A stretch of 16,581 nucleotides of DNA from Bordetella parapertussis (lineage in GTDB: Bacteria; Pseudomonadota; Gammaproteobacteria; Burkholderiales; Burkholderiaceae_C). The notes under the pieces were generated by a model. That model had not been told where the DNA came from. It saw only the letters and a program-made list of their open reading frames with translations, and made no database searches. Every line of letters starts with the position of its first letter. Positions within the stretch are counted from its first letter, which is position 1. The position numbers and the translations under genes are program-made. Location of the stretch: contig CAMDSU010000019.1 in NCBI GenBank assembly GCA_945907335.1, positions 1 to 16,581 of the forward strand, given 5' to 3'. Of the stretch, positions 16,427 to 16,581 are shown piece after piece.

Positions 16427-16581
16427 AAATTCATACCAAAGTAACCAATTTTGTAAAGGGGTGGGCGTGGTGTTGTGTTAAAATAATTTGGCTTTGGGTC
16501 AGTGAATTGTTGAGATGACTACCCAAAGTAAATCACAAACCAGTTCACAAAAGGTGTTGCGTTGAAATTAGTTTAGCTGAG
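16427..16581. other. noncoding right edge of window
   Basis: I see no supported coding frame in these 155 bp. They hold a T/A-rich stretch (TTAAAATAATTT near 16478-16489) that could be part of a plus-strand promoter, a hairpin-forming inverted repeat, and the 9-bp word CCAAAGTAA twice (16436-16444 and 16523-16531). The next gene lies beyond the edge, so the role of the region cannot be judged. Confidence 0.5.
16492..16528. repeat. inverted repeat with hairpin potential
   Basis: CTTTGGGT (16492-16499) is exactly complementary to ACCCAAAG (16521-16528). Inside it AGT pairs with ACT across one bulged C, leaving a 14-base loop, so the stem is 8 + 3 bp. No T-run follows on the plus strand and only a mixed A/T stretch on the minus strand, so it is a weak terminator candidate; an operator or RNA structure is equally possible. 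Confidence 0.45.

Noticed and set aside
16430..16457. Promoter for the dadA-like gene: TTTACA (16452-16457) and TATGAA (16430-16435), 16 bp apart, minus strand
   Set aside because: The -10 box ends only 3 bases before the ATG, so transcription would start at or inside the start codon. The match is probably fortuitous.

Overview
This window looks like core chromosome of a betaproteobacterium of the order Burkholderiales. The Comamonadaceae-like gene order (mfd-ispD-ispF, relA, tRNA-Val, phaR-rimO, rnr) and the polyhydroxybutyrate (PHB) genes point that way. Base composition is moderate by eye, with many A/T-rich codons, so it is probably a lower-GC member of the group; I cannot name a genus. 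I see no mobile element, phage gene, CRISPR array or rRNA gene. Almost every base is coding.

Layout. (1) 1-4.9 kb: the 3' part of uvrC (+) runs head-on into serB, which lies behind mfd on the minus strand. The uvrC and serB stops are 1 bp apart, and mfd and serB overlap by ATGA. Nucleotide-excision repair (UvrC) and transcription-coupled repair (Mfd) therefore face each other across a serine-biosynthesis gene. (2) 4.9-6.3 kb: ispD-ispF (+), two steps of the MEP isoprenoid pathway, diverge from mfd. (3) 6.3-7.6 kb (-): bdhA (3-hydroxybutyrate dehydrogenase) followed by a small helix-turn-helix regulator whose stop abuts the ispF stop. (4) 7.75-9.9 kb (+): relA, a long RelA-type (p)ppGpp synthetase with a degenerate hydrolase domain. 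(5) 9.98-12.0 kb (+): tRNA-Val(GAC), then phaR (PHA regulator, TTG start) and rimO (ribosomal protein S12 methylthiotransferase) overlapping by ATGA. (6) 12.05-14.4 kb: tRNA-Leu(CAG) on the minus strand, with its promoter over the 5' end of rnr (+; RNase R). (7) 14.4-16.4 kb: an SDR oxidoreductase (+) and a DadA-like FAD amino-acid dehydrogenase (-) that share a TTAA at their stops. The last 155 bp are noncoding and hold a good inverted repeat.

How the genes relate. bdhA and phaR concern PHB breakdown and its control, and they flank relA, the stringent-response synthetase; a shared starvation logic is plausible but inferred. rimO, rnr and the two tRNA genes concern translation and RNA turnover. 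The window is mostly housekeeping, and I found no clear new system. The points most worth a second look are the unresolved rnr start (no ATG or GTG between the antisense tRNA-Leu and the first conserved domain, but an ATC with a ribosome-binding site lying in the tRNA promoter), the missing N-terminal winged helix of RNase R, two ribosome-binding sites inside inverted repeats (ispD, phaR), three convergent gene pairs with essentially no spacer, and the hairpin at the right edge.
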